Source: Azospirillum sp. (GTDB taxonomy: Bacteria > Pseudomonadota > Alphaproteobacteria > Azospirillales > Azospirillaceae). From it: a stretch of 64,000 bases of DNA. The notes under the pieces were generated by a model, which was given only the letters and a program-made list of their open reading frames with translations, was not told the DNA's origin and searched no databases. The position numbers and the translations under genes are program-made. How positions within the stretch are numbered: position 1 is the stretch's first letter; each line of letters starts with the position of its first letter. This document shows, one piece after another, positions 48,024 to 58,109 of the stretch. The DNA is taken from NCBI GenBank assembly GCA_016124535.1, contig WGNK01000025.1, positions 1 through 64,000 on the forward strand. The letters run 5' to 3'.

Positions 48024-48147
48024 GCAAATTCTCCAGACCCCGGCCCTCGTCCCGCGACGAGACCGATCACGATGCCGAGTGATCTAAATAGAGCGAGACA
48101 GGGCCGGAGGGAAGTGCCCCCCGATTTCGGGGGCAACGGCGGCAGGC

Positions 48148-48486
48148 TCAGAGCGTGTCTTCGGCCGGCGGGTCTTTTTCCCCGGTTGGCGCGCAGTCGA
48201 GGGTGGCGACCAGCGGACAGCCACAATAGGGGCATTTGAGCTGGGCCAACACCGACGCCGACTGCTGGTCGCTTAGCTGGACACCGAGCGCACGCGACGC
48301 CTCGTCGAGCAGCCGCCGGTGTTCGGCCGTGGCGCCGCAACTGCTCTCGATCACCCTGGCATAGTCGTCGCCCGGCAAGACACGGAAGGCCTGGGCCGGA
48401 CGTGCCGCCAGCGCCACCCCCGAGCCGGCCGCGGCCAAGCCCAATGCGGTCAGCAGCCGGCGACGCGACGCCCCTGAGTCACTCAT
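48148..48486 (-). CDS. Tat-exported small cysteine protein
   Basis: The 112-residue protein starts with a twin-arginine signal (SRRRLLTALGLAAAGSGVALA, arginines at 8-10) cleaved near residue 33. The mature part is helical (about 38-80) and ends with KCPYCGCPLVATLDCAP, a rubredoxin- or zinc-ribbon-like cysteine set (CxxCxC...C). Tat export suggests a cofactor or metal is bound before export. GGGAGCGG precedes the ATG. Family not recognised. Confidence 0.7.
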   Translation of the reverse strand: MSDSGASRRRLLTALGLAAAGSGVALAARPAQAFRVLPGDDYARVIESSCGATAEHRRLLDEASRALGVQLSDQQSASVLAQLKCPYCGCPLVATLDCAPTGEKDPPAEDTL

Positions 48487-48854
48487 GGAGATCCGCTCCC
48501 TTGGCAATCGGCGCCCCCTGGGGCGACCGGCGATTGCCGGTACCCTGGTCGTCCCGACCGCCCCCCCAAAATGGGACGATGCCGGTTCGCGGTCAAGCGG
48601 TGGCCGGCGCCCGGACGCGACGATTGGGCGCATGCAGGGAATTTTTCTAGAACGCGCGCGCCGGCCAAGCATACATTATTGCTGGTATCCATCGCCTTCG
48701 GACAAAAACTTCGGCTCAGTGTTGGATTTATCGGGGAATGAGTCAGTTCGATCCACAGCGGATCATTCGGCCGATGACTTGGACGTTCCGGGCATGGTAG
48801 ACTTAGAACAATGAAAAAATTCTGCAGCATTCGAACATCTGCCGAGCGAGCATC
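48487..48854. other. 368-base divergent intergenic region
   Basis: It separates the leftward Tat-exported protein gene from the rightward STAS gene. The right half (48650-48840) is AT-rich and should contain the STAS promoter; TTGGAC at about 48779 followed by TAGACT about 13-15 bases later is a poor match. No small gene seen. Confidence 0.35.
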
Positions 48855-49160
48855 ATGGACTATAATATTTGGAACTCACCGGACCGCACCGAAATCACCC
48901 TCAGTGGTCGCATGACTTTTGCCGACCATGAGAAATTTCGCGATATCATTGCGCTGTTTGACGGACCGCAGGGCCACCAGATGGTGTTTGATTTGTCGGC
49001 ACTGGATTTCGTCGATTCGTCGGGCCTCGGAATGTTCATCATTGCCCGCGACACCGCGCTGAAGCGAAATCTCGACTTCAGCCTCAAGGGCGCCCAGGGC
49101 GACGTGAAGCGGCTGATCACCGTCGCAAAATTCCATAAAATGTTCACAATCGTCGAGTAA
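48855..49160 (+). CDS. STAS-domain anti-sigma factor antagonist
   Basis: A 101-residue STAS domain with the phosphorylation site loop LDFVDSSGLGMFIIA (serines near 54-55), as in SpoIIAA/RsbV. Such proteins are phosphorylated by an anti-sigma kinase and dephosphorylated by a SpoIIE phosphatase. No kinase gene is adjacent. The receiver-SpoIIE protein at 17105-18307 is a plausible partner in the same genome region. Confidence 0.92.
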   Translation: MDYNIWNSPDRTEITLSGRMTFADHEKFRDIIALFDGPQGHQMVFDLSALDFVDSSGLGMFIIARDTALKRNLDFSLKGAQGDVKRLITVAKFHKMFTIVE

Positions 49161-49263
49161 GCGCCGCCGACCGGCGAGACGCTTCCGCCTGACCGCGCTG
49201 CTTCCGTGGCGGCGCCCGGCGCCGGCCCGAGTTCTGTAGCCGGCCCGACTTGGGTGAATGCCC

Positions 49264-50487
49264 TCAGCGGGCATCCATCAGGGCGGTGAAGTGCTCGAAC
49301 AGATAGAAGCTGTCCTGGGGTCCGGGCGAAGCCTCGGGATGGTATTGGACCGAAAACACCGGACGGTCCTTGAGCCGGATGCCCTCATTGCTGCCGTCGA
49401 ACAAAGACCGGTGGCTGACCTCGACCGTCTCGGGCAGGCTCTCGGGCACCACCACAAAGCCATGATTCTGGCTGGTGATCTCGACCCGCCCGGTCGCCAG
49501 ATCCTTGACCGGGTGATTGGCGCCGCGGTGGCCGCGCGCCATCTTTTCGGTGCGGCCGCCGAGCGCCAGGGCCAGCATCTGGTGGCCGAGGCAGATGCCA
49601 AACACCGGCAGGCCCGACTCGACCAATGCCCGGATCGTCGGCACCGCGTAGCTCCCGGTCGCGGCCGGGTCACCCGGGCCGTTGGACAGGAACACGCCAT
49701 CGGGCTGATGGCGCATGACATCGTCGAAGCTGGCGGTCGCCGGCACCACGGTGACCCGGCAGCCGGTAGCCGCCAGGCAGCGCAGGATATTGCGCTTGGC
49801 GCCATAGTCGATCGCGACGACATGGTGACGCGGCGCCTCTTGCCGGCCGAAGCCGAGCCCAAGCCCCCAGCGGCTCTCGTCCCAGCCATAGCTCTGGCGG
49901 CAGGTGACCTCCAACGCCAGATCCATACCGTCCAATCCCGGCCAGGCCGCCGCCTGTGACCGCAACGCAGCAAGATCGAAACGGCCGTCGGGGGCGTGGG
50001 CGACCACGCCATTGGGCGCCCCCAGGTCGCGAATCCGGCGGATCAGGCGGCGGGTATCGATGCCGGCAAGGCCGACCAGACCGTGGCTCTCCAGCCAGGC
50101 ATTGAGCGGCCGGGTCGCCCGCCAGTTGGACGGCGCGGTAATCGGCGCGCGCAAGATTACCCCCCGCGCAGCCGGTGCCGCGGACTCCAGATCTTCAAGA
50201 TTGGCACCGACATTGCCGATATGCGGAAACGTGAACGTGATGATCTGGCCGGCATAGCTGGGGTCGGTGATGATCTCCTGATAGCCGGTCATCGACGTGT
50301 TGAAACAGACCTCGCCAACCGCGGTTCCGGCCGCGCCGATGCCCTGGCCACGGAAAACCGTACCATCCGCCAGGACCAGCACCGCGGTGACCGGCAGCGT
50401 CGGCTCAATCGGCGCAACCTCGCCGCCGCTCTCGCAGGCGGCCTCGGAAATGGTCGCGGAAACGGTCGCGGAAACGGTCTCGGCCAT
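49264..50487 (-). CDS. carA: Carbamoyl-phosphate synthase small (glutaminase) subunit
   Basis: The 407-residue subunit hydrolyses glutamine and channels ammonia to CarB for arginine and pyrimidine synthesis. It has the CarA N-terminal domain (LADGTVFRGQGIG, FNTSMTGYQEI) and a class I amidotransferase domain with the Cys nucleophile in VFGICLGHQMLALA and His/Glu in QYHPEASPGP. The first 25 residues are an unusual Ser/Thr/Ala extension with repeated TVSA, coded by tandem 12-base units. The ATG at 50487 has only a weak site (GGAAAG). carB is not in the window. Confidence 0.96.
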   Translation of the reverse strand: MAETVSATVSATISEAACESGGEVAPIEPTLPVTAVLVLADGTVFRGQGIGAAGTAVGEVCFNTSMTGYQEIITDPSYAGQIITFTFPHIGNVGANLEDLESAAPAARGVILRAPITAPSNWRATRPLNAWLESHGLVGLAGIDTRRLIRRIRDLGAPNGVVAHAPDGRFDLAALRSQAAAWPGLDGMDLALEVTCRQSYGWDESRWGLGLGFGRQEAPRHHVVAIDYGAKRNILRCLAATGCRVTVVPATASFDDVMRHQPDGVFLSNGPGDPAATGSYAVPTIRALVESGLPVFGICLGHQMLALALGGRTEKMARGHRGANHPVKDLATGRVEITSQNHGFVVVPESLPETVEVSHRSLFDGSNEGIRLKDRPVFSVQYHPEASPGPQDSFYLFEHFTALMDAR

Positions 50488-50523
50488 GGGCGGCGGTCTT
50501 TCCAAGCTAACGGACTCGTCATA

Positions 50524-50568
50524 TATGGAATTCCATAGCAGATCCGGAACCCCGTGCAATCGCACGGG
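50524..50568 (-). promoter_or_regulatory. carA promoter with palindrome and hairpin
   Basis: On the minus strand TTGCAC (50559-50554) and TATGGA (50537-50532), 16 bases apart, form a fair sigma-70 promoter. The -10 lies inside a perfect 14-base palindrome TATGGAATTCCATA (50524-50537) and the -35 inside a hairpin CCCGTGC-AATC-GCACGGG (50551-50568). The palindrome is a candidate operator. Confidence 0.5.
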
Positions 50569-50735
50569 AGCCGGACAGCGCGAACCTCCGGCGGTGCCCC
50601 TGCGCGCGGCCGGAGAAGGGTGGTGGTTGACCGTGATTTCCAGTAGAACGAGGCACACCCCCTGTCGAAGCCTGGCCCGTCGAAGGCCGGGTCCTTCGTC
50701 GGGCGCCGCCTTCGGCTGGCCAGAGGACATTGCTC

Positions 50736-51191
50736 ATGTTGCGAACGCGGCTCAATGAGGCCTTGAAGGAGGCGATGCGAGCCAAGAAACAGCGTACGGT
50801 CAGCACCGTGCGGCTGATTTTGGCTGCGCTCAAGGATCGCGATATTGCCGCCCGCTCCCGCGGCGTCACCGACGGCATCCCCGACAGCGAGATTCTCGGC
50901 CTGCTGAAAACCATGATCAAGCAGCGCGCGGAAGCGATCCAGCTCTACGAGCAAGGCGGGCGTTGCGAGTTGGCCGAGCAGGAATGCGAAGAAATCCTGA
51001 TCATCAAGAGTTTCCTGCCCCGCCAGCTCGACGAATCCGAAACCAGGGCCGCGGTCGATGCCGTGATTTCCGAAATCGGGGCCAACTGCATCAAGGACAT
51101 GGGCCGAACCATGGCCGAACTGCGCGGCCGCTATGGCGAATGTATGGATTTTTCTGTCGCCAGCTGTCTGGTCAAGCAGAGCCTGGCGTGA
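50736..51191 (+). CDS. YqeY/GatB-like protein
   Basis: The 151-residue protein matches the YqeY family (GatB/Yqey domain): LNEALKEAMRAKKQRTVSTVRLILAALKD at the start, IKQRAEAIQLYEQGGR, and the C-terminal AEL-type segment IKDMGRTMAELRGRYG. The family is related to the tRNA-binding tail of the GatB amidotransferase subunit. It replaces rpsU at the head of the macromolecular synthesis operon in alphaproteobacteria, upstream of dnaG and rpoD as here. AGAGGA precedes the ATG. Confidence 0.92.
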   Translation: MLRTRLNEALKEAMRAKKQRTVSTVRLILAALKDRDIAARSRGVTDGIPDSEILGLLKTMIKQRAEAIQLYEQGGRCELAEQECEEILIIKSFLPRQLDESETRAAVDAVISEIGANCIKDMGRTMAELRGRYGECMDFSVASCLVKQSLA

Positions 51192-51321
51192 ACCCTGGGC
51201 GGTAAACTCCGGGGCCGTGAACGCGGGGCCGTGCGACTGCCCCGCGGCGAAGCGCCGGTCAGCGGCCGCGATCGCCTGATCCCCGCCCCATCGGTTCTCC
51301 GACCGAGCGAGCCCTGCCACC

Positions 51322-53208
51322 ATGGCCTTTCCCCCCCAATTCCTCGACGAGTTGCGCCTGCGGCTGGGCCTGTCGGAGATCGTCAGCAAGCGCCTGCGGC
51401 TGACCCGCGCCGGACGCGAATTCAAAGCCCCCTGCCCCTTTCACAACGAAAAGACGCCAAGCTTCACCGTTAACGATCAGAAGGGCTTTTTCCACTGCTT
51501 CGGCTGCGGCGCCCATGGTGACGTGATCGGTTTCGTGATGCGCCACGACAACCTGTCCTTTCTCGAAGCGGTCGAGCATCTGGCCGCGGAGGCCGGGCTG
51601 GCGGTGCCGCGGCCGGAGCCGGAGGACCGCGAACGGCACGACCGGATCAAGCGCCTCCATGATCTGGTCGAGGCCGCCGCCGGCTGGTTTGAACTTCAGC
51701 TGCGCCAGGCGGCCGGCCGGGCCGCCTTGGCCTATCTGCAAAGCCGCGGGCTCGGCGACGGGGCGATCGCCCGTTTCCGGCTGGGCTATGCCCCGGGCGA
51801 TGGCGCCCAGTTGCGCCTCCATCTCGCGTCGTTGGGATTTCCGGTTGCCGAGATGATCGAGGCCGGCTTGGTCCGACAACCGGATGACGGCCGCCCGGCC
51901 TATGCCTTTTTCCGCAACCGGGCGATCTTTCCGGTCGCCGATCGTCAGGGCCGGGTGGTGGCGTTCGGCGGTCGCATCCTCGACGGTGAGGGCCCCAAAT
52001 ACATCAACTCGGCGGAAACCCCGCTGTTCCACAAGGGCCAATTGCTCTACGGCCTGTCGCGCGCCCGCCAGGCCGCCGCCGACGGCGCCCCGGTGGTGGT
52101 CGCCGAGGGCTATATGGATGTCATCGCCCTGGTCGAAGCCGGCTTTGGCGGCGCCGTCGCCCCGCTCGGCACCGCCCTGACCGAAACCCAAATCCAAGCG
52201 CTGTGGCGACTGCTGCCCGGCCGGGAAAAGGCGCCCATCTTGTGTTTCGATGGCGACAATGCCGGACGGCGGGCCGCGGCGCGGGCGGTCGAACGGGTGC
52301 TGCCGCTTCTGGCGCCGGACCAGACCATCCGGGTGGCGTTCCTGCCCGACGGCCAGGACCCCGACAGCCTGATCCGCCAGGGCGGCGTCCGCGCCATGCA
52401 GACTGTGCTCGACCGCGCACAGCCGCTGGCCGAGGTGCTGTGGGACCTGGAGACCGCGGGCCGCCGATTTGATACGCCGGAGTCGCGCGCCGGCCTGCGC
52501 GCCGCCCTCGACGCGCGGGTCGATCAGGTTGCTGAACGAACAGTCCAGGAGTTCTATCGCCGTGACATGCATCGCCGGGTCAGCGAGGCCTTCGCCTGGC
52601 GGCGCCCGGAACGGCCGGAATGGCGGAAGGATCGCCTGGACCGGCCGGCGGCATCGACCCGGCATGCTGTGCCCCGCCGGCGACGCCCGAACCCGGCCGA
52701 TCAGCGCCGCGAGCGATTGCTGCTGGCAACTTTGATCAATCACCCTATGTTGTTCGATGAAGTCGAGGAGGCGCTCGCGCAGTTCGGATTTTCGTCGCCG
52801 CCGCTGGACGACCTGCGGCAAGCCGTGGTCCAGTTGCTTGGCCGCAGCGCCGCAACGCAGTCCGGGCTTGACGGTGCCTCTCTGAAAGGCCACTTGTGTG
52901 CTCAGGGTTTTGACACAGTGCTGAACGAGTTGCTGAGCCAGGCGACTTACGTCGATGGTGGATTTTCTCGCCCTGGCGCGTCGCTGGAACAGGCGCGGGC
53001 CGGCTGGTGGGAAGCTTGGCAGCATTTCCGTGGCAAAGTCGTCAAAAAGGAACTGCACGAGGCCGACCGAGCCCTGGGCCGTGATACCAGCGAGATCAAT
53101 TTCGTCCGGATGGATGCGTTGCGCCGGGAAGTGGTGAGGGTGACCTCCAGCGTCGGCGACCAGTCGGACGGCGATGATGACGGCGGGGAAGCGGGACAAG
53201 GGCGATGA
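51322..53208 (+). CDS. dnaG: DNA primase
   Basis: The 628-residue primase makes RNA primers at the replication fork. The N-terminal zinc finger has C38, H41, C59 and C62 (CPFHNEKTPSF...HCFGCGAHGD). The catalytic core with TOPRIM domain follows, with E near 260 (VVAEGYMDVIAL) and DGD near 308 (LCFDGDNAG). The last 200 residues are the helicase-interacting domain, which is variable. Length is normal. It lies between yqeY and rpoD. Confidence 0.97.
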   Translation: MAFPPQFLDELRLRLGLSEIVSKRLRLTRAGREFKAPCPFHNEKTPSFTVNDQKGFFHCFGCGAHGDVIGFVMRHDNLSFLEAVEHLAAEAGLAVPRPEPEDRERHDRIKRLHDLVEAAAGWFELQLRQAAGRAALAYLQSRGLGDGAIARFRLGYAPGDGAQLRLHLASLGFPVAEMIEAGLVRQPDDGRPAYAFFRNRAIFPVADRQGRVVAFGGRILDGEGPKYINSAETPLFHKGQLLYGLSRARQAAADGAPVVVAEGYMDVIALVEAGFGGAVAPLGTALTETQIQALWRLLPGREKAPILCFDGDNAGRRAAARAVERVLPLLAPDQTIRVAFLPDGQDPDSLIRQGGVRAMQTVLDRAQPLAEVLWDLETAGRRFDTPESRAGLRAALDARVDQVAERTVQEFYRRDMHRRVSEAFAWRRPERPEWRKDRLDRPAASTRHAVPRRRRPNPADQRRERLLLATLINHPMLFDEVEEALAQFGFSSPPLDDLRQAVVQLLGRSAATQSGLDGASLKGHLCAQGFDTVLNELLSQATYVDGGFSRPGASLEQARAGWWEAWQHFRGKVVKKELHEADRALGRDTSEINFVRMDALRREVVRVTSSVGDQSDGDDDGGEAGQGR

Positions 53209-53247
53209 TCGACGGGACGGGTTGAGTTCGGACGGATCACAGAAGCG

Positions 53248-53282
53248 GACGCCGCGGTGGCTCGCGGCGTCGGCTTCTTTTT
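53248..53282 (+). terminator. Terminator or attenuator between dnaG and rpoD
   Basis: GACGCCGCG (53248-53256) and CGCGGCGTC (53263-53271) form a perfect 9-pair stem with a 6-base loop, followed after three bases by TTCTTTTT. It lies 40 bases after the dnaG stop and 44 before the rpoD start. Partial termination here, with an rpoD promoter of its own, would separate the two expression levels. Confidence 0.75.
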
Positions 53283-53325
53283 GCGTCTTCGGTATTTATT
53301 AGGTTGATGCGGGAGCAGCATTCGC

Positions 53326-55323
<1,998 letters not shown>

Positions 55324-55327
55324 TGTC

Positions 55328-55375
55328 CGGGGGCTCTCCCCCCCGACACCTCCAGCCCAAGACCACCGTCCTTGG
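55328..55375. repeat. Two-hairpin intergenic palindrome after rpoD
   Basis: CGGGGG (55328-55333), loop CTCT, a run of seven C plus G (55338-55345), then CCAAG (55357-55361) and CTTGG (55371-55375). The copy is more degenerate than those at 13499 and 33277 but keeps the order and spacing. It lies between the convergent rpoD and YeeE genes. Confidence 0.6.
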
Positions 55376-55381
55376 AACCGG

Positions 55382-55804
55382 CTAACGCAGGCGTTTGGCC
55401 AGCCATAGGCCGACCAGCAGGGTTGCTAGAAACACCAGGGTGCCGGTCCAGCCGCCCGACAGCGAGGCCAGCGCCGGTCCGGGACAATAGCCGGCCAAGC
55501 CCCAGCCGATCCCGAACAATGCAGCACCGCCGACCAGAGGCAGGTCGATGGTCCGGGCCGTCGGCAGTTGGAAGGCCGGCGCCCACAGCGGCGCCGCGCG
55601 GCGGAACACCAGCCGATAGCCGACCGCTGTCACCGCCAGCGCTCCCGCCATCACAAAGGCCAGAGCCGGGTTCCAGGCGCCGGCGACATCAAGGAAGCCG
55701 GTAACCACCGACGGGTCGGTCATGCCCGACACCGCCAGGCCGATCCCGAACAGGACACCCGAAAGCAGGCCCGCGAGCATCGGCCGGAGTCTGTGCCTAT
55801 CCAT
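55382..55804 (-). CDS. YeeE/YedE-family membrane protein, half-transporter 2
   Basis: A 140-residue membrane protein with four hydrophobic segments and the family motif in GWGLAGYCPGPALASLS (conserved Cys). It is the second half of a split YeeE/YedE (TsuA-like) permease, which imports thiosulfate or other sulfur compounds. Its ATG overlaps the end of the first half-gene by 8 bases. Confidence 0.88.
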   Translation of the reverse strand: MDRHRLRPMLAGLLSGVLFGIGLAVSGMTDPSVVTGFLDVAGAWNPALAFVMAGALAVTAVGYRLVFRRAAPLWAPAFQLPTARTIDLPLVGGAALFGIGWGLAGYCPGPALASLSGGWTGTLVFLATLLVGLWLAKRLR

Positions 55805-56210
55805 GACGCACCACGAACACCACCGCCGCCGCACCGGCCATGAACACCGCGGTGGCAACCGCCGATCGCGGCGACAGCCGCGCCAGGCCACAAACCCCGT
55901 GGCCGCTGGTACAGCCGCTGCCCAGCCCGGTGCCGATGCCGACCAGCAGCCCCGCCAGGGCCATCACCGGCAGCGAGGCGGCCGGCGGGGCGATCACGCC
56001 GTGCCCCAGCATCAAGCCGGCCGGGAGCGGGCCGAGCACCAAGCCGGCAAGAAAGGCGAAGCGCCAATCGGACCATGGGATTTTCGCCGGCGGCAAGGTG
56101 CCGGCAAGAATGCCGCTGATCCCGGCGATCCGGCCGCTCAAGGCCATCAGAGCGACCGCCCCGAGACCAATCACCACGCCGCCGGCCAATGGCAGGTACC
56201 AGAACGGCAT
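55797..56210 (-). CDS. YeeE/YedE-family membrane protein, half-transporter 1
   Basis: A 137-residue membrane protein with four hydrophobic segments and the signature GSGCTSGHGVCGLARLS, whose cysteines line the path of sulfur substrates in this family. ATG at 56210 chosen because GGAGG lies 5 bases upstream of it (a GTG directly before it is too close). A palindromic operator lies 35 bases upstream. Such pairs often sit with sulfide-sensing ArsR repressors and persulfide dioxygenases, none of which is in the window. Confidence 0.9.
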   Translation of the reverse strand: MPFWYLPLAGGVVIGLGAVALMALSGRIAGISGILAGTLPPAKIPWSDWRFAFLAGLVLGPLPAGLMLGHGVIAPPAASLPVMALAGLLVGIGTGLGSGCTSGHGVCGLARLSPRSAVATAVFMAGAAAVVFVVRHG

Positions 56211-56244
56211 CACGCCCTCCGTGCCGCGGCTAGGCGCGGCCTAT

Positions 56245-56280
56245 CGCAAATACTCGTATTTGCGCATATAGGCATATAAC
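56245..56280 (-). promoter_or_regulatory. Palindromic operator and promoter region of the YeeE pair
   Basis: CGCAAATAC (56245-56253) and GTATTTGCG (56256-56264) form a 9-pair inverted repeat around two bases, in GC-rich surroundings. Next to it GCATATAG and GCATATAA (56264-56279) repeat directly and may include the -10 box (TATATG on the minus strand). The layout is what is expected for an ArsR-type (BigR/SqrR-like) repressor site; the repressor identity is inferred. Confidence 0.6.
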
Positions 56281-56358
56281 GGAGGGCGTCAAGCCTGGTC
56301 GGCCGGTATCACCTGCTCAAAAGCGCCGCTTGAGGGGGCGGGAATTCCAGCCGCCGAG

Positions 56359-56721
56359 CTATCGCCGCATCCGCCACACCGTCAGGAATGCCATCAGCTT
56401 CTTCTGATGAAACGGCTGGGGCGCGCCGAAATGGCCGTGCAGGCCCTCCTGGTCGACCTTCATGACCATGCCTTGGATCGGAATTTCGGTCGTCTTCCCT
56501 TCAAATTCCAGCAATAGCCGAAAATCAAATCGCTGCTTTGCGATCAAATCACCGCTGTACGGGGATATTTTGAAATTACGCATACCAAGTTCCGCTACAT
56601 CATAGGTTTTACTCCCTATCATGATACGCGGCATTCTCGGACCGCCAGCACTGGCTACCCCAGGAGCCTCATTTTCATTGGAGTGGCTGCTTCGTCCACT
56701 GAGTTTCGTTAGCCATGACAT
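56359..56721 (-). CDS. PilZ-like domain protein (120 aa)
   Basis: After a polar 28-residue lead, the segment MRNFKISPYSGDLIAKQRFDFRLLLE with IPIQGMVMKVDQEGLHGHFG resembles a PilZ barrel. The RxxxR and D/NxSxxG residues that bind cyclic di-GMP are not clearly present, so it may be a non-binding PilZ variant. GGAGGGGG lies 12 bases upstream of the ATG. It stands alone between the sulfur transporter operator and a divergent 450-base gap. Confidence 0.6.
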   Translation of the reverse strand: MSWLTKLSGRSSHSNENEAPGVASAGGPRMPRIMIGSKTYDVAELGMRNFKISPYSGDLIAKQRFDFRLLLEFEGKTTEIPIQGMVMKVDQEGLHGHFGAPQPFHQKKLMAFLTVWRMRR

Positions 56722-57167
56722 CGTGACGTGCGCCCCCTCCGCGATCTACGGCGAACCCGTTCGGACCAGGTATTATCCCGCTTCCTACAATAACAACATT
56801 GATTGTAGGATATTGGCCGCATCTTTCCTTTGAGCAAACAACAAATCGGTTAAGATATAGTTAATGCGACTTGACTCTTTCTATCGGTTGCCGAAGTCAT
56901 CGCCGGCGTTTTGTCGCCGCCCAAGATAATGCCGCCGTCCATCGCCAACCTGGTCGGGAATGCCGCCAAGGGTGGCGATTTCTGCCGGATGTCGCCGTCG
57001 GGCGAACTTGCCGGTGGCCGGCGCGGACTTCGGTGATCGTCGTTTTTACCATCGGAATCCCCATCGCCATTTCCGCCGCCAAGCCCGCTCGTTTCGATTT
57101 TTGCGGTGGATCGGCGCGGCGTTTGCCTGTAGGAAGGCGGCTCTTTTGCCCCGATGTCCTCTCCGCC
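56722..57167. other. 446-base gap before the phosphodiesterase gene
   Basis: The first half (56740-56880) is AT-rich (TATTATCCCG, GTTAAGATATAGTTAATG) and likely holds promoters for one or both flanking genes. The second half is GC-rich with an open frame in phase with the phosphodiesterase gene, but it is arginine-rich and does not look coding. No other feature seen. Confidence 0.4.
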
Positions 57168-57959
57168 ATGGGATCACGTCTCTTGCCGCTGCGTCTGCCA
57201 CCCGTCATCGGCCACCGCGGCGCCAGAGCAAGCGCCCCGGAAAATACCCTGGCCGGTATTGCGGCGGCGGCGGCCCAGGGCGTCGGGTGGGTCGAGGTCG
57301 ATGTCCGGCTGACCCGCGACGGCACCGCGGTCTTGATGCACGATCCCCGCATCGACCGCACCACCGACCGGCTGGGGGCCCTGTCCGAGCTGGATTGGAG
57401 CGATCTGGCCGGGTGCGACGCCGGATCGGGTTTTGCTGCCAGCTTCGCCGGCGAGCCGATCCCGACCCTGGTCGCCGCACTGGCCCTGGCGCGCGACCTG
57501 GGGCTTGGCGTCAATCTGGAACTGAAGGCGAGCAGCGATGACAAGGCCGCGGTGATCACGGCCGTGCGGGGCGCCATCGCCGCCCGCGAGCAGGCCCCAG
57601 ACCGCTCCCCAGACCGCTCCCCTCTGCCGCCGATCCTGGTTTCGAGCTTCGATCCCGATTTGCTGGCGGCCGCCCGCGATCAGGCACCGGACCTGCCGCG
57701 CGGCCTGCTCCGTGCCGATCTGGCGGCGGACTGGCAGGCGGTCGCCGCCGCGGTCGAGCCGAGCGCCATCATCGTCGATCATCTCCGGCTCGGGCCGGAA
57801 GCGGTTGCCGCCATCCGCGCCACCGGACGGCTCGCCCTGGCCTATACCGTCAACGACGCCGACCGTGCCCGCTTGCTCTATGGCTGGGGCGTCACCGCAG
57901 TGATCAGCGACGTTCCGGCCCTGCTGCTTCCGGTCCTGGCCAGCCATGCCGAAAAATAA
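57168..57959 (+). CDS. Glycerophosphodiester phosphodiesterase
   Basis: The 263-residue cytoplasmic TIM-barrel enzyme hydrolyses deacylated phospholipids to glycerol 3-phosphate and an alcohol. Catalytic and metal residues are visible: H16-R17 (IGHRGA), E25 (APENTLAG), E43 and D45 (VEVDVRLT), H58 (MHDPRIDRTT), then ELK in NLELKAS. No signal peptide, so UgpQ-like. The ATG at 57168 starts the domain closely; it has no good ribosome site, and an in-frame extension upstream is not conserved-looking. Confidence 0.93.
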   Translation: MGSRLLPLRLPPVIGHRGARASAPENTLAGIAAAAAQGVGWVEVDVRLTRDGTAVLMHDPRIDRTTDRLGALSELDWSDLAGCDAGSGFAASFAGEPIPTLVAALALARDLGLGVNLELKASSDDKAAVITAVRGAIAAREQAPDRSPDRSPLPPILVSSFDPDLLAAARDQAPDLPRGLLRADLAADWQAVAAAVEPSAIIVDHLRLGPEAVAAIRATGRLALAYTVNDADRARLLYGWGVTAVISDVPALLLPVLASHAEK

Positions 57960-58109
57960 ATCGCCCAGAGCGGGCGATCGTTCGTCCCATGCAAAACTTC
58001 TTCATATATGGAGTCCTAGGACAGACGACGCAGGGTGCTGGACTCCATCGGAGGTACCGGCACCGTGCGTTGTCGACACGAGGACAATCGATCGGGTTGG
58101 GAGGGTTCT
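57960..58109 (+). promoter_or_regulatory. Structured leader of the nitronate monooxygenase-like gene
   Basis: A TCGCCC/GGGCGA hairpin (57961-57977) follows the phosphodiesterase stop. Then ATGGAGTCC (58008-58016) and GGACTCCAT (58040-58048) form a perfect 9-pair stem with a 23-base loop. Further on TTGTC and GACAA (about 58073-58091) can pair. The ribosome site GGGAGGG follows. No known riboswitch was recognised. Confidence 0.4.
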
